Assembly (NCBI GenBank): GCA_037957365.1
Contig: JARHVA010003166.1
Coordinates: 846,501-910,500 of the forward strand
Reading direction: 5' to 3'
Length of the DNA stretch: 64,000 nt
Origin: Torreya grandis
Lineage: Eukaryota > Streptophyta > Pinopsida > Cupressales > Taxaceae
A program made the translations under genes and the position numbers. Of this stretch, positions 1 to 12,319 are shown piece after piece; the stretch's first letter is position 1, and each line of letters begins with the position of its first letter. The notes beneath the pieces were generated by a model. It ran no database searches. It was given only the letters and a program-made list of their open reading frames with translations, and was not told the DNA's origin.

Positions 1-2569
1 ACAAAACACAATCATGACATACAATGATTATACTTGGAGATTATTTATATGGGAAGTATATAAGGATGAGATAAGAAGATAAAGTAACATAAATTATATT
101 ATTATATTATAAATATACTTATAAACATTTAATTCAAGATGAAATATGCAGGGTAACCTATAGGCATCACCTTAAAAGTAAACACACTCAGAAAATGCAC
201 ACAATCATGGGAGTTAAGCTAATGTATGGAGGAATATGTAAGATTAAGTGTTTAAATAAAAATAAGAAATAATAATAATGAATTTAATTTAATAATTAAG
301 ACATTAATAATTAAATCAATCAAGAAAATACCATCTTAAATATAAAACTTAGTCCATTCCATAAAGACCTTGCACAGTTTACACTCCAAGAGGTCTGTCT
401 TGAAAATTGAGGAGGTTTAAAGGTATAAAAATATTACCAATGGATAAAATTTGGTAAAAACATTTATATTAGTTGATTAAGATCATAAAACACTCAATTA
501 TTCTAACAAAGTGGTGTAATTTCCCTCTATTTTGTCTTAGACATAAGGTACTTCCCCTCATGCAAACCATGGCAGTTTTGGTAAGAAATGATAAAAGGTT
601 GATCAAGGATATATTAAAACCTCTAAAAAATTTGTGTATATTTAGAATAAATATTTTAAATCATGATATGACAAGCATGAGGGGGTTAATATAGAGGAGT
701 TCCAAAATTTAAAAGGTGTAGGTAGACCTAATATGTAAGGATTAGGCCTAAAACCCAAATGAAGGGTCATATGGAATTATATCCCTAAGTGAGAATTTTA
801 AATATTTATAACATGTCATTAATGACAATATATAATTTTTTAAAATTCTTATAGGTATGGAAAACCATTAAAGGTCATTCTAAGCTTTGTGGTATAGTTA
901 AGCTTACTTATCATGCTCAAACCTAGTGCCTAAATGAGGAGTAAGTAACACTTTGAGCATGAGATATGATTTATATCCTAGGAATTTTATTGGGGCCACT
1001 AAATACATGTTAAATCTTTTAGAATCTAGATAAACCCTGAATAAACCCTTTTTTGAGCCCAAAACTCTCTCAATCATATATAAATGGTGAAAACAAACTT
1101 GATAGGAGGAATTTCAATGCTCATATCTTGAATGAGGCCTTGCATGGGAATATAAGAAGTTAAAATATGTTGAGGGAGATATATAAAATTTATTTTGTGG
1201 AATGTTTTGGTAGGTTAGATGACATATCATTAAGAACCAACCTTAAGAGTGGAAATAGACTTGAAACCCTCCAAAACCCTTGTAAAGACTATTCTAAAGA
1301 AATGAATCTATAAATATGATATAATGGAATATTTTGATCATGAAGCATATCTTATGTTTAAAATTAATCTCTAAATCTCCCTCACATACTTTTTTCTTGT
1401 ATGGAATTGTACAGATGGGGGTAAAAATAGGATTTTTATCACTATTTTGAGTGTTTTTCATGTTTTAGGAAGTTTAAAGAGATGAAAATCACATTTATGG
1501 AAATATTAAGACTTAATATAATCCATAATATCACTATAATTTATTTAAATATCTCTTAAATTCCCAAACTAGGTGCTTTAACTCAACTAGTCAAAACTGG
1601 CCTATTGGATAAGTTAGTAAGAAGGGTGAAAAACTTTAATTGAGATCATTTTAAGGTGTGTCTAATGCCTGTAAGGACATTAATGTTATTTAAAGGTGTC
1701 AACCATTCCATATTATGTATTTTCATGGGAAACTGATGCCAATTTGGAATCCAAGTGTGCAGGTTGCATGAAAGAGAGGTTTTCTAGATAATTGATGATG
1801 ATTGCTCCTTTCTAAGTGATTATAGATGACCAAGACTAAAACCAATGAATGGAGAGGAATAAATAACATCATTAACTTACATTAAAATAATTTTACCTAA
1901 TCCAAATCAGTTATAAGGTGTTAAAATAGGGCTAATCATGTAGGCAATTTTCCTGAGCTAGAATGAGGAGTTTCTTGCCACTTTTCATGAAGTTTTTGAC
2001 ATGGATTGACACTTTTAGATCCTAACCCTACATTTTTCATACCATAACCTCTAAATTCACAAATAACTTATTTTATTAGCTTTACAAGTGTCCTTGTGAC
2101 CCTTGGACTTCTTTCTTCTTCTCTTTCTCACAAGTTCTATTTGAACTAGCCATTTTGGCCATTGTATGGATGCTCCACCTGAGTATGGTGAATCCTTGCT
2201 CAAATGTATACCTTTTAATCAATAATAAAAATTATTTTTACCTATTCCATGAATTTTCTTAGTGTGTTCATTTTTAATGTTTGATTCTGTAGAAGTGAAG
2301 ACTGTGGATTCCTTAGCATGTTTTGTCATTCTTTCATCCTATTTATAGTTGGAAAAATTCTTCTTTCAAGGCATGTGAAGTGTTTTAGGAGATTTTAAGG
2401 ATTTAGTGAGTTAATATTTTCATTATTTCCCTCATATTCCTCTTTTCTAGTCTTCCTATCTTTGCACATTCATCCATAACCTCATAATGTAACATTGATG
2501 TGAGAAGATGAAGATTATATAAGTATATGTTTAGTTTGTCCTTTGATTTCAATTGAAGTATTCATATGG
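1..2569. other. AT-rich noncoding DNA, no gene recognised
   Basis: I see no coding block longer than background and no recognisable domain on either strand. The longest open stretch (473-694, plus) has no upstream or downstream continuation and no family resemblance. The sequence may be old transposon-derived DNA, but no LTR pair could be delimited here. Confidence 0.5.
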
Positions 2570-2770
2570 TTGGATGTCATCAGTCAATTTGGTGTATCAC
2601 CTCTCTTAGGTTAGTTTTCTTTCATTTATCTCTCCCTTTTCACCCCCCAAGTTTAGTAGTAGTTACAATCTAAAGTGGTACATCAAGGGAGATAGCCCTA
2701 TCTAGAGATTCACCTCATTCCCTACGCTTCCCACAAGCCTAGAGGTGTTTCAATTGTGACACTTGGATGA
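2570..2770. repeat. Dispersed repeat, copy 1 of 3
   Basis: This block shares ordered words with 6265-6470 and 44005-44215: GGTGTATCACC near its start, a pyrimidine-rich stretch, then CATCAAGGGAGATAGCC and ATCTAGAGATT. All three copies lie in the same orientation. Copy 3 sits just upstream of a chromovirus-like RT remnant, so the repeat may be part of an LTR or leader of that family. No clear primer binding site follows copy 1. Confidence 0.5.
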
Positions 2771-3422
2771 GGAGATATTTTCATCTCTTCAAAGGGTATA
2801 AATCCTAGTGATAACAGTTACTATAAGGAAGGTGAAGGTCACATGAAGTGAATAAAGCATGGGAGGAAGATCATCAAGGCAAGTTGGCATCCACCCAAAG
2901 TTAGGAAAGAAGTGACCATTTGAGATACATGTCACTTCATTAAAAATATTATTTAGAAATTTAATGAGGTAAAAGTGGAGGAAAAAATAACTATATTGAA
3001 CTCATAGATGGTAGTGTATTTTTGTGGATTTCATGGGTTTTATTAGATACCAATAAATCTAGGTACCACCACACCATTACTCACCTCTAATTAAAATGGT
3101 AGTTGAATTAAGGGTATAAATAAGTGAAAGGCTGACTAGTTTAGGTTACAAACCTTAAACAAACTTAAGCACAAAATTGGATCTAAACTAGAGCCAAAGT
3201 GAGAGACTGTTATCAAAGTGAAACCCTGAGCACCAAAAGACATAGAATAAGAAAAATTGTAAAGTGAAGGAGATTATGTTCCTATTGAGATTAAAAAAGA
3301 GGCTTATGGGGTAAGAATTTTGAGAAAACTAGATAGGAGAACATTTTAGGGACATTAAAGGAGAAGAAGAAGCATACAAAGGGGACAAGTCCAAAAAATA
3401 AACCCTACATGAACACAAAGAA

Positions 3423-4489
3423 GAAACCTCAAAATAAAGTGTTAAAAAGAGAAATAATGCCAATGAAGAGGAAGAAAAACACATGGAGCTAGCTGTAGCA
3501 CAAGAAAAAGGTATAAAATTAAGCCTCAAGAAAAAAATGCAAAATGGGTAGACATAGGAAGACTTATACATGTTTAAATTCATGCCCCCAAGTTCATCAC
3601 TACCAAGATGCACTAGAAACTTTCATTTACATTTGATAGCTATATGGATGAGCCTCACTTTAAAGTGCCTCAAAAGGATATTTTGGGCATATATAAACCT
3701 AAGGAAGGGAAAGACACCTTTATCCTGAGTCCATGTGCCATAAACCTAGTCAAGTCTACTAAGAGATGTAAGAAAAACATGTAGGATGTAGAGGAAAAAG
3801 CATAAGACATGAATTTTAAGTTGCATAAACTAGCTTAGTACATAGGAATGGTTGAGCCATCCCTCTTAGATGGAATTGAAACATCAAACCTCTCAAAGGT
3901 TGAAAACATATGCATGATAGTGTAGAATATGCTCTTTAGGTTGAAGGTAGAGCTGGTGCAAGAATAAGAAGAGGACCCATGTGACATACTACAAAAGGAG
4001 CTAGTTGTAAAGCTCAAATAAGTAGAAGAAATCTTCACCAAACTTCAAGAGAGAGTAGATACAGACCATGCCATCTTCTATAACTTTTCCAACTAGGCAT
4101 CAGTCATAGACACATGCCTCAAGTAGGTAAAGGGGGAGAGGGAGGAGATGATGGTGAAAGTATACACTATAAGTAGGATGGATCAAAACTAGATAATGGG
4201 GAAGGTTAATGCCTTAATCAACCAAATCAAAGACCAAGATTATAACTTGGAAACAATCTTTCATGCCTTGAAAACTAAGGCCTCAAAACAAGGTGAAATC
4301 TTGGACAGAGGAGTGGCAAAAGCTAAAGCAATTCTCAAGGTCTTTAGGAAGGAATTAGAGAAGATTAATGTGGTCTTACTAAATACTACCTCCATAGAAA
4401 TAGATAATACCAATAAGGAACTCAAGCTTACTATCAGGGGATTTGAGGACTTTAGTGTCAAGTTGAAGGAGAGCATGCCTAAGTTCTAA
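3423..4489 (+). pseudogene. Decayed coiled-coil reading frame, function unknown
   Basis: One plus-strand frame runs from about 3482 to 4489 and is interrupted only by TAG and TAA codons, each of which fits a former Gln (or Trp) codon. A frame change near 3540 joins it to a Glu/Lys-rich stretch at about 3423-3540. The last 97 codons (4196-4489) are open. The readable protein is rich in Lys, Glu, Leu and Ile with heptad-like spacing, so a helical coiled-coil protein is likely. It also holds a segment read as PKEGKDTFILSPCAINL (3683-3733). I recognise no domain. It could be the gag-like or accessory gene of an old retroelement, or a captured host gene fragment; no flanking LTR pair was found to decide. 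The minus-strand frame opposite 4261-4476 is a shadow. Confidence 0.45.
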
Positions 4490-6264
4490 CCACTAAAATC
4501 TTTTAAATACTAATATGAGGATAAACTAGAAATTTTTTATGGGGTAATATTGGGGCCCTATTTTGGCTAATTATGGATCTATACCAACTTGACAAACATC
4601 TCGGTGTGAGGTAATCATTTGTTATGATTTCTAATTTGATCCCTTTTTATGTCAAATGGAGGAATCAACACACACCTTACACCAATTGGTAGATGACAAA
4701 CCAATTCCATGATGTTTTAAGAATCTTCAAAGAGTGGATGCATATGTAAATCATATCATGAAGGGTGCAAGGTAATGGATATGGTAGAATGATAACAAAA
4801 TCTTTGGCTCAACACTTGGGCCATGCAACTCCAACCTAATAGAAGATGATCTTGCTTGCTATAAATTTTAGCTCTAACCAAAGAGTAGAGAGATGTGATT
4901 TGATGTAGAGAAGTCTTATATAATTATTTCCAAATACAATGATTTAACCACTATTAAATCTTAGTATTATTATGGATGCCTCTGAAGATCTACATTGTAG
5001 TGCCCAAACTCATATGTGAGCCTCTAAGTTGTTAGTAACTTTAGATAATAATTTTCTCTACTTCACTTTTCATGTACTCTATTTACTAGACTTTGTTTAA
5101 TGAAGAATATCATTACATCTAATTGATCTCAATCTAGTTTAAGTGTTTATGGTAATGATATTTGAATACAAATTTAAGTAAATAGTTATAATAGTTTAAT
5201 TTCAATATGAATGATTAGGTTGTAGTGAAGCTCTGGTCTAATTCATTAATGGCATCCCTATGTAATAGATGGCATTTACATATTCTATGAAATAACCTAA
5301 GTGTAAATAAGAAATCATACCCAATATTGATATCCCTACATGAAGCATGAGATTAGTATGAACTTGATCTAAAATATTGCATTGACCCCTTAAAGTGTTA
5401 GATGATGCTAAGATTAGAGGAACAAAGGCTTGAACCCTAGAGATAATAAAACCAAGACAATATAAGCTTTTGTCAATAGATAATCAATCTTAGCCTAGAA
5501 AGGCTTGCACCAATAAATCCATAAAAAGCCTTCTTTATTTTGACCAAGTCCTTCATGTTATGAGTTTCACCATGGCACAACTAGCCCAACATGGTCCCTA
5601 TTTCTTTCTCTAATTCCATTCAAGTGAATTCATAAGGCTTGTGCCTTATGTGAATTGATGCCAACACAGTCAAGAGATAAATGTTGAGTGCTACAGGAAC
5701 ATACATTATTTGTGCCTAGTTGTAATAAGTTGAGGATTGACTTGGAAAAATAAAATAAGAACCTAAAATCCATGAATAAAGGAATTGACCCCCCTAAAAT
5801 ACAACACTTTTCATTCTCATTATTTTATTTATTCAGTCCTTAAGGCCTTTATTTGTATCCCTCACTTGGTTATGAGAAAACATTTCCTAGATTTTTACTT
5901 TGCAAACCTATTGGACTATTAATGGACTATTAGAGCTTCTCCATGATTGGTCTCTAGTGTGTATATACTTGTTTTGATCTGCATAAGATTTATAAATTAT
6001 CCCTTGGCATCTCTTTGCCACACCTACATGATGATAGGTTGTCTTATGAAAGTTATATGATGTTTCAAATGTTAGTGATCACATTTGGAGTGTAACCTAA
6101 TTGGAAACGTCTTAAAATAGGACTCTCACCCTTCACCTTTAAGTTGTATTCATTCACCATGACCTTCATGTAAAACATTATTTCATATAACCTGTGGAGA
6201 TAGTAATTTAGTTCATCATTAGTTAATTAGTGTTGTTAAGAGTTCAAATAGAGTGGATAAGATA
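4490..6264. other. Noncoding AT-rich DNA, nothing recognised
   Basis: No open frame longer than background and no domain is seen on either strand. It starts right after the decayed coiled-coil frame and ends at repeat copy 2, so it may be the rest of the same old element. Confidence 0.4.
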
Positions 6265-6470
6265 TATTGGTGCATCACCATCCTCTAATTAGGTTTAGTT
6301 TATGCACTATATATCCCCTTTCACACTAATAGTAGTAGGTATTAGTTAATTAAGTCCAAATAAATGGACCAAGGGAGTTATCCCTATAAACTAGAAGTTT
6401 GGTCTTACTATAGGTCACCCATAACCTTTAGGCCAATCCCATGTTAGTCCAGCCTTGAAGCTAGGCCTAA
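6265..6470. repeat. Dispersed repeat, copy 2 of 3
   Basis: It shares with copies 1 and 3 the start GGTGCATCACC, a Y-rich stretch, CCAAGGGAG and the later GGTCACCCA, which also occurs in copy 3 as GGTCACCCA. It is the most diverged of the three and stands in direct orientation to the others. Confidence 0.45.
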
Positions 6471-7755
6471 ACAACCTCCTTAGAGGATGCAAGCTAGAGA
6501 GATAATGGTAACATCTTTATATATCATTAAAGATCATTCTCAATGAGGTTTGAGGTGATAAGCCCTAGAAGACAAGGGTCTTTCTTCAAGCCAAGTTCAA
6601 AAGGAGATTGTGAACCTATAGGCCTATAGACATGTATGTCAATATTGGCATTAAAATAGATGTATGGGAAGTATATATGGATTTCTTAAAAACATGATAT
6701 TATATCTTCATTCCTTTTATTAATATATATAATCCTTTTGATTCAACTTTATCATATCCATGGTTAATAGATGAAATTTGTATCCTAAATGTCTATAAGA
6801 GTTATATAATAGTTATATGTATTCAAATTCTAATACATATAGCTCTTATAGAAGTTTAATTCAAATTCACATAACAATTAGAGTATAAGGGTGAATTTGA
6901 ATCAAACTTCTATAAGATTTAGATGTATAAGATTTATATAACTTATATAAGATTTATATGTATAATATTTATATGAGGGTGAATTATAGCCCTCTCAAAC
7001 TTCCATAAGAATTATATAAGCATCCAAAGCATCTATGAGGGCTCAAAATTCAACTCATTTTGTATTTAAATGGTCTATGTGAGACTAAAGGAGGAATATG
7101 AGAGTTTCAAGTGAATATTATAGGTGATTTTAATCTATTTGAGTAATGGAGAAGATTTAAAAACATAATTTACTTACTCTACAGTTCCATCATTGGTCAA
7201 TTGGGTTTAAAAGGATAAAATAATAATTTTTGGGGCCTAGTGATCACCTAAAGGCTTGTCATCGGTGGTAGGAGTAACAAAGAATGTTGATGATGGTTGT
7301 TTGAGGAGAAAAGTGTCCATCAAAATAAAAACACTCAATAAGGATATATTAGCTGGGGTGCATAGTTTGGCAAACCTAACAATCAAGAGGCTGACATGAA
7401 CCTATAAGCCTATTAGGGATTCAATAAAGAAAAGTACATTAGTTATATTGAATGAAATCTATTGATATATATACATATGGTAATACAATTACAATTAAGT
7501 CCTTTATAAGTGGTCAAAGTGAGAAAGTTCAAAAAGATGAAGAATCCTCAGACAAGCTTGATGGAGACCTACAAGTATGTTCTCAAGTTATGAAGAGAAT
7601 ATGAAATATTTTCATTGAGATGAGGGTTTTTTTGGTCAAGAGATGTGTGGAAGGTCATGATAGAAGTCCTCATAGAGGATGGATCCATTACAAGAGGAAG
7701 AGAAGTCCAAAACTATGTGGAGAGTGTACCTTAGGAGTTTAAAGATTAAATAATA
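6471..7755. other. Noncoding AT-rich DNA left of element A
   Basis: No gene is seen. It holds short recurrent words such as AACCTATAGGCCTAT (about 6614) that reappear in altered form at about 7396 and 24263. The right limit is the TG terminus of element A's 3' LTR. Confidence 0.45.
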
Positions 7756-8795
7756 TGTAGATTAGTCCCTTGCTAGTCCAAATAAGAAAACATCAATCAT
7801 AACAATTCACTAAGAGTAAATAGTCTTACCTAAGAACTAGGGAGATCATAACATAATAAGTAAGATCACAAAATAGATATGAAGATAATACAAATTTCTT
7901 ACCTTCTTTGTTTAATTTGATGCTTAATTATTGGTATAAGGATTTTTTTTCTTGGCCTATGATGATTTGAGTCTTTTATTAATGCTCTTCCATGGTAGTA
8001 GGATATCTCCAATAGTCACTTAGGGCTTGGTGTGAATATTTCCATAAATTGGGCATTATACCACTACTCTCAAAGTCTTCAAGAAGGTGTTCCAATAGAA
8101 TAACCTTACACATAAAATCTTATTGGCATATGGTGTTGGCACTTATATTTATATCTCAAATAAATAAATCTAACTGTAGGGAGGTTACATTAAATTTTAA
8201 CTTGGGTTGAGTCTAAATTAGCCTATGTTGAGTCAATCTAACTTTGGGTTTGATTAAGGCACTCATTAAATCTTGACGCCTAAGTTTTAGATATTTATGA
8301 GGCATGCCAAATCATTATAGATATTTATGAGGTGTGTCATATTTTTGAATATTTAGGAGATAATAAATCACTTTATTATCTCATTTGACATTTTGACTTT
8401 ATATTTGGATAAAATTTCCTTTTTTGGTAAATGAAATTGACTAATTTGATTTGGAATTTTTATTTAGGCAAGTTAATTAGGATTTTAAATATAATTATTC
8501 TTTATTAGTGATTTTTGGCTTTTGGTAATTGTTTTAAATGTCTTTAATTAATAGCTTAACAAGCCAAAAGTGTCAAATTACTAAGTCATAATTTGACTAA
8601 GGTTAGAACTAAACTAGGTAAGTGATGAATAAAAGGTAATACACAATAATATAGCCTCATCATATTTATAGGCAATTAAATCTCTTATGTAGATAGATAA
8701 AGGCAATTCAAGTGATTTCTAGTCTTAAAATGTGTCATTTGCTAGAAATTGAATCCCAATTTAGGCATAAAAGTGGCCAGAACTAAGTGCCTACA
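7756..8795 (-). repeat. Element A 3' LTR
   Basis: It is collinear with 23163-24215 over its whole length, for example the shared words AACTAGGGAGA and CATAACATAATAAG and the end AGTGCCTACA against AGTGTTTACA. On the minus strand it runs TGTAGGCACTT to CTAATCTACA. The sequence just inside (8796-8815) reads as a weak purine-rich tract on the minus strand and would be the remnant polypurine tract. Confidence 0.85.
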
Positions 8796-9044
8796 ATTTG
8801 TCCTTGTTTTAAAAGGAATTCCAAGACATATGCATAGTAATTTATTTTAAAATAATGTAAAATTCATTAATCTGAATGGTTCATGCCCCAAAGGCTGATG
8901 GATAAGCCCTTGATACTCCCTTGAGGGAGCAGGTGGAAAAATAGATTCATCAAGCATTCCCTCAAAATGAATAAAATGACATGATATAATGGTAAAATGG
9001 GTGAGATTAACTTCAATGGTGATTATAAATAGTAATAGTGATGG

Positions 9045-9470
9045 AGTCACTAATTTTCCCATAGGCACTTATAATCAGTAATGAAGGGTGTGAAAATAGT
9101 TTACCCAAAGGAAATTAAAAGTAGTGGCATGGATAGTTACCATGGTAGGGTGATGGGATGGATACTAATTCTACCAAAGGTGGTTATAATTAATAATTAA
9201 AAATGAGAAACACTAATTTCTCCAAAGGTAGTTATAATAAAAAATGGAAAATAGAAAACATTGATTTGCCCAAAGGTGGTTATAATATGAATACAAACAA
9301 AAAATGAAAAACATTGATTTGCCCAAAGGCAGTTATAATTATAAATACAAATTTTTTCCTCACAAAGTTAGGTGGAGTGATTAAAATTAATTATTTTCCC
9401 ATATTTATTTATAATCTTTAGTAAGGGATTCAAAAATAATGATTTACCCACAAGTAGTTATAGTCAATAA
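9045..9470. repeat. Cluster of a recurrent TTTNCCCAAAGGTAGTTATAAT motif in A tail
   Basis: At least seven copies of a roughly 22 bp motif lie here at about 9051, 9171, 9215, 9265, 9318, 9395 and 9443, in the same orientation with unequal 45-120 bp spacing. The unit is best read as TTTGCCCAAAGGTGGTTAT followed by AAT. More copies lie at 11940 and 11998, in the leader of A (21253, 21325, 21409) and in the tail of element B. Confidence 0.75.
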
Positions 9471-9959
9471 ACTAGTCAAAAATAAAATTTACCAAAATGG
9501 GGTAAATTGGCAAGGATAGCTTATGTAAAAAATCCATAAAATGGATTTTAAATGAGATAGAAAAGGATAACAACACATTTCTAGACTAAGTGTGCATTTG
9601 AAGACGTATATTCAAACAAACACAAGATAAAGGTTGAAAAATCATGTTGTTAAATGAGCCTCAAGGAAGGCCCAAAAAGATGGTCTAGTTTATGAGATAT
9701 TCAATTGGTTATTATCATTTTATTATGTTGTATGACTCATATGTATTCTTATTTATAGACGATTATTTCTATAAACACATAATAAATCATTTATTACTCT
9801 TATTTATTATTTATGGATTTAGGCATGTGTTAGGGTAGTTGGCTAGGTTTTTTTATATATCAAAGATATGCTACCATTGCATTGCTATAATATAATCATG
9901 TGAGCATGGTCTTATGTTAACTTGTGATATTATTCATGATAGTTATGGATAACTAAAAT

Positions 9960-10500
9960 GGTAATATATACATTAAGCATGGAAAAATTAATTTAAAATT
10001 AAATATAAATAACTTAGGAATAAGATATGAATAATCAAATCTCAAGTGTGAATATAATAAATAAATAAAGTGTAATACTAAATAAAAAAATTCAAAACTA
10101 AAGTACATGATATGGATAATCAAGAATAATTTGTAAATAAAGTTTAATAATTTTACATTTACCGAGAAACAAAAGGCAAAAAAAATAATGAAATAAATAA
10201 AAAGATAAAAATAAACAAATAAATTAATTAATTAACAAACAAACAAACTAAACACAAAAAACAATAATAAATAGAAAAATAAAACACCAATAAAAATAAA
10301 CAAAACAAAACACTAATAAACAAATAACACACATAAATTCAACAGAACAATCAAACTAACTAAATAATCTAAAGCAAAAAAAATGTAGTAAACAAACTAC
10401 TCTAAACACATAAACAAATAAGTTATGCTGAACAAACAACAATAAATAGACAATGATTAATCATAATTTTATTGCAAACATAAAAACAAATTATTCATGA
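9960..10500. repeat. A-rich low-complexity stretch
   Basis: The plus strand is dominated by A with AAATAA and AACAAACA words. A shorter A-rich block lies at the matching place in element B (about 47940-48015), so it is probably an inherited part of the element tail rather than a separate insertion. Confidence 0.7.
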
Positions 10501-12319
10501 ATGTGTAATGTAGGTGTTACTCATGGTGACAAGGTGAACCTTAAGCTAGTTAGCAATGATATAAGTATAACAACACAAGAACAATTGGCATAAAGTTTCC
10601 CATATGCTAGAGGGAAAAAACAACACAAAAAAGATGACACAAACATTACCCCTAGGCCCATAGGGAAAAAATAAAACAAGACAAATGAAATGGGTGGGAA
10701 TAGAAGAAAAGGAAGCATTAGCTGAATTGACTTCAGATGCACTAGACAAGTGGACATTGCCTACATAGTTCCATGGACACAAGATCTTATGCAAACTTTA
10801 AGACAAATGTAGTTCTCCCAAGATATGGGATAGAATAAAGTGTATGATAATAAAATAGGACAAACCATTAGAGGAAAATATGAATGATATCTCAAAATTG
10901 TGAGTCCATGAGAAAAGAGGGGATGGCATTTTGTAATCATGAAAACATCAAAACAAATAAATCACACAAGTGCGAGAGAATCATATAGGGAAAAACTATA
11001 CCAAAATTCAAGAGACAAGTAGCCAAAATGAATTAAATTGGTAATTCATAGTGTCAACTACATCTAAGGCTTGGAATAAGAATGAACTTGAAAAATGGTG
11101 AGAATGTTGAGATAAAGAGTACTTGAAAAAAATGAGAGCATAAGATGAATCCAAGTGGTCATTAGTGTATAAAAGTCATATGCATAATGCTCATAACATG
11201 AAATCATAAAATGGTTAGAGAGTATGGCTTAATGCCAATAAGGATGGGTAAATTAAATGACAAGTGGTTACTCATGTGATAGTTAGGGGTCCTGAGATCT
11301 TTAAGGCAAAGAAGTGGTTGAAAAATAAAGGAAGGTGTGTGCAAGATAATTTGAGATACCCCATATATCTAAGTGTTGCCTACATAATTTGTATAGACCT
11401 TATGTTGATGTAGTTATCCTAGAATTGGGAGGGAAAATACCATAGTGGTCTAGAAATAAACTGAACAAACAAAATGGCCAATTCCAAAAAAAATTGGTGG
11501 ATTTATATCTTGCTTGGATATCCTAAGCCAATTTTCATGATTTTGTGATTTTTAAGATTTTTTATATCTTTACAAATGTTTAGGGGTTTTGAAACTATTA
11601 CAATTTTTTTGTAATTTTCTAGACATCTCAACTCAATCAAGAATTATGAGACATAAAATGGCCCAACTCAAAAAATGGTAGGAGGATGGATTAGCTTTCT
11701 TAAAAAATGGCAAGAGAGTTCAAACTTTAAATGATCTAAAAATGATAAGAGTGTGGTGAAGGGGTGATTGAGCTAACCTCAACATGAATTAAGAATTTAT
11801 TATGTGGTCTTGTAATACCTCAAGTCACTCTAGTTTTGACTAATCAAAATCCATCCAATTAAGTACCATCAAGTTTAGATAAAGGCAAATGATAACAATA
11901 ACAAGGTGATGTGGCAATACATGGTAAAGGTGTTATTAATAATTTTCCTAAAGGTGTTTATAATTATGTAATAATGTCAAAGGGTAAATAGTAATAATTT
12001 TCCCATAGGTAGTTGTAATTAGTAACACAACTTGGGAACGTAATAACAAATGAAGGGTGAAATTATGAGGACCACTATCATACTACTTGTATAAATTGAC
12101 ATTCGAACATGTAGTTTTAAAATAACTATTGGAATGAATCTATCCTCAACCACTGAACATCGATAAATTACAAATGAATTATAACTAAGACCAAAGATGA
12201 TATTTTGGGTTAGGGAAAAATAACTAGTTGGAGAAGGGTTAAGGGTATGTTTTAATGGAAAGGAGTATAATACAAAGAATAGGTATAATTTTTCATAACT
12301 TAGATGATCCTTGTATAAA

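Larger units (their letters stand above)
8796..12300 (-). other. Element A noncoding tail between integrase and 3' LTR
   Basis: About 3.5 kb with no credible coding on either strand. It is not random: parts are collinear with the tail of element B (46947-48258 and 58845-60130), including the box TTGCCTACATAGT (10758) followed by AAATGTAGTTCTCCCA (10807), and the words TTAAGGCAAAGAAGTGGT (11300-11317). It also carries the recurrent CCCAAAGGTAGTTATAAT motif. Two overlapping minus-strand frames at 10521-10794 have no counterpart in B and are taken as chance. Confidence 0.6.

Noticed and set aside
48..62. Short match TATGGGAAGTATATA at 48-62 and about 6665-6679, considered as evidence of an LTR pair
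   Set aside because: The match does not extend, and its offset disagrees with that of the dispersed repeat copies 1 and 2.
4261..4476. Minus-strand frame of 71 codons
   Set aside because: Fully opposite the plus-strand coiled-coil frame, which extends far beyond it.
9045..9470. Regularly recurring short motif considered as a CRISPR-like array
   Set aside because: Copies are degenerate, spacing varies from 45 to 120 bp, spacers are not of constant length and the context is a plant retrotransposon.
10521..10794. Two overlapping minus-strand frames with hydrophobic, Phe-rich wording that could suggest membrane segments
   Set aside because: They are antisense to an A-rich plus-strand region in the noncoding tail of element A and have no counterpart in element B.
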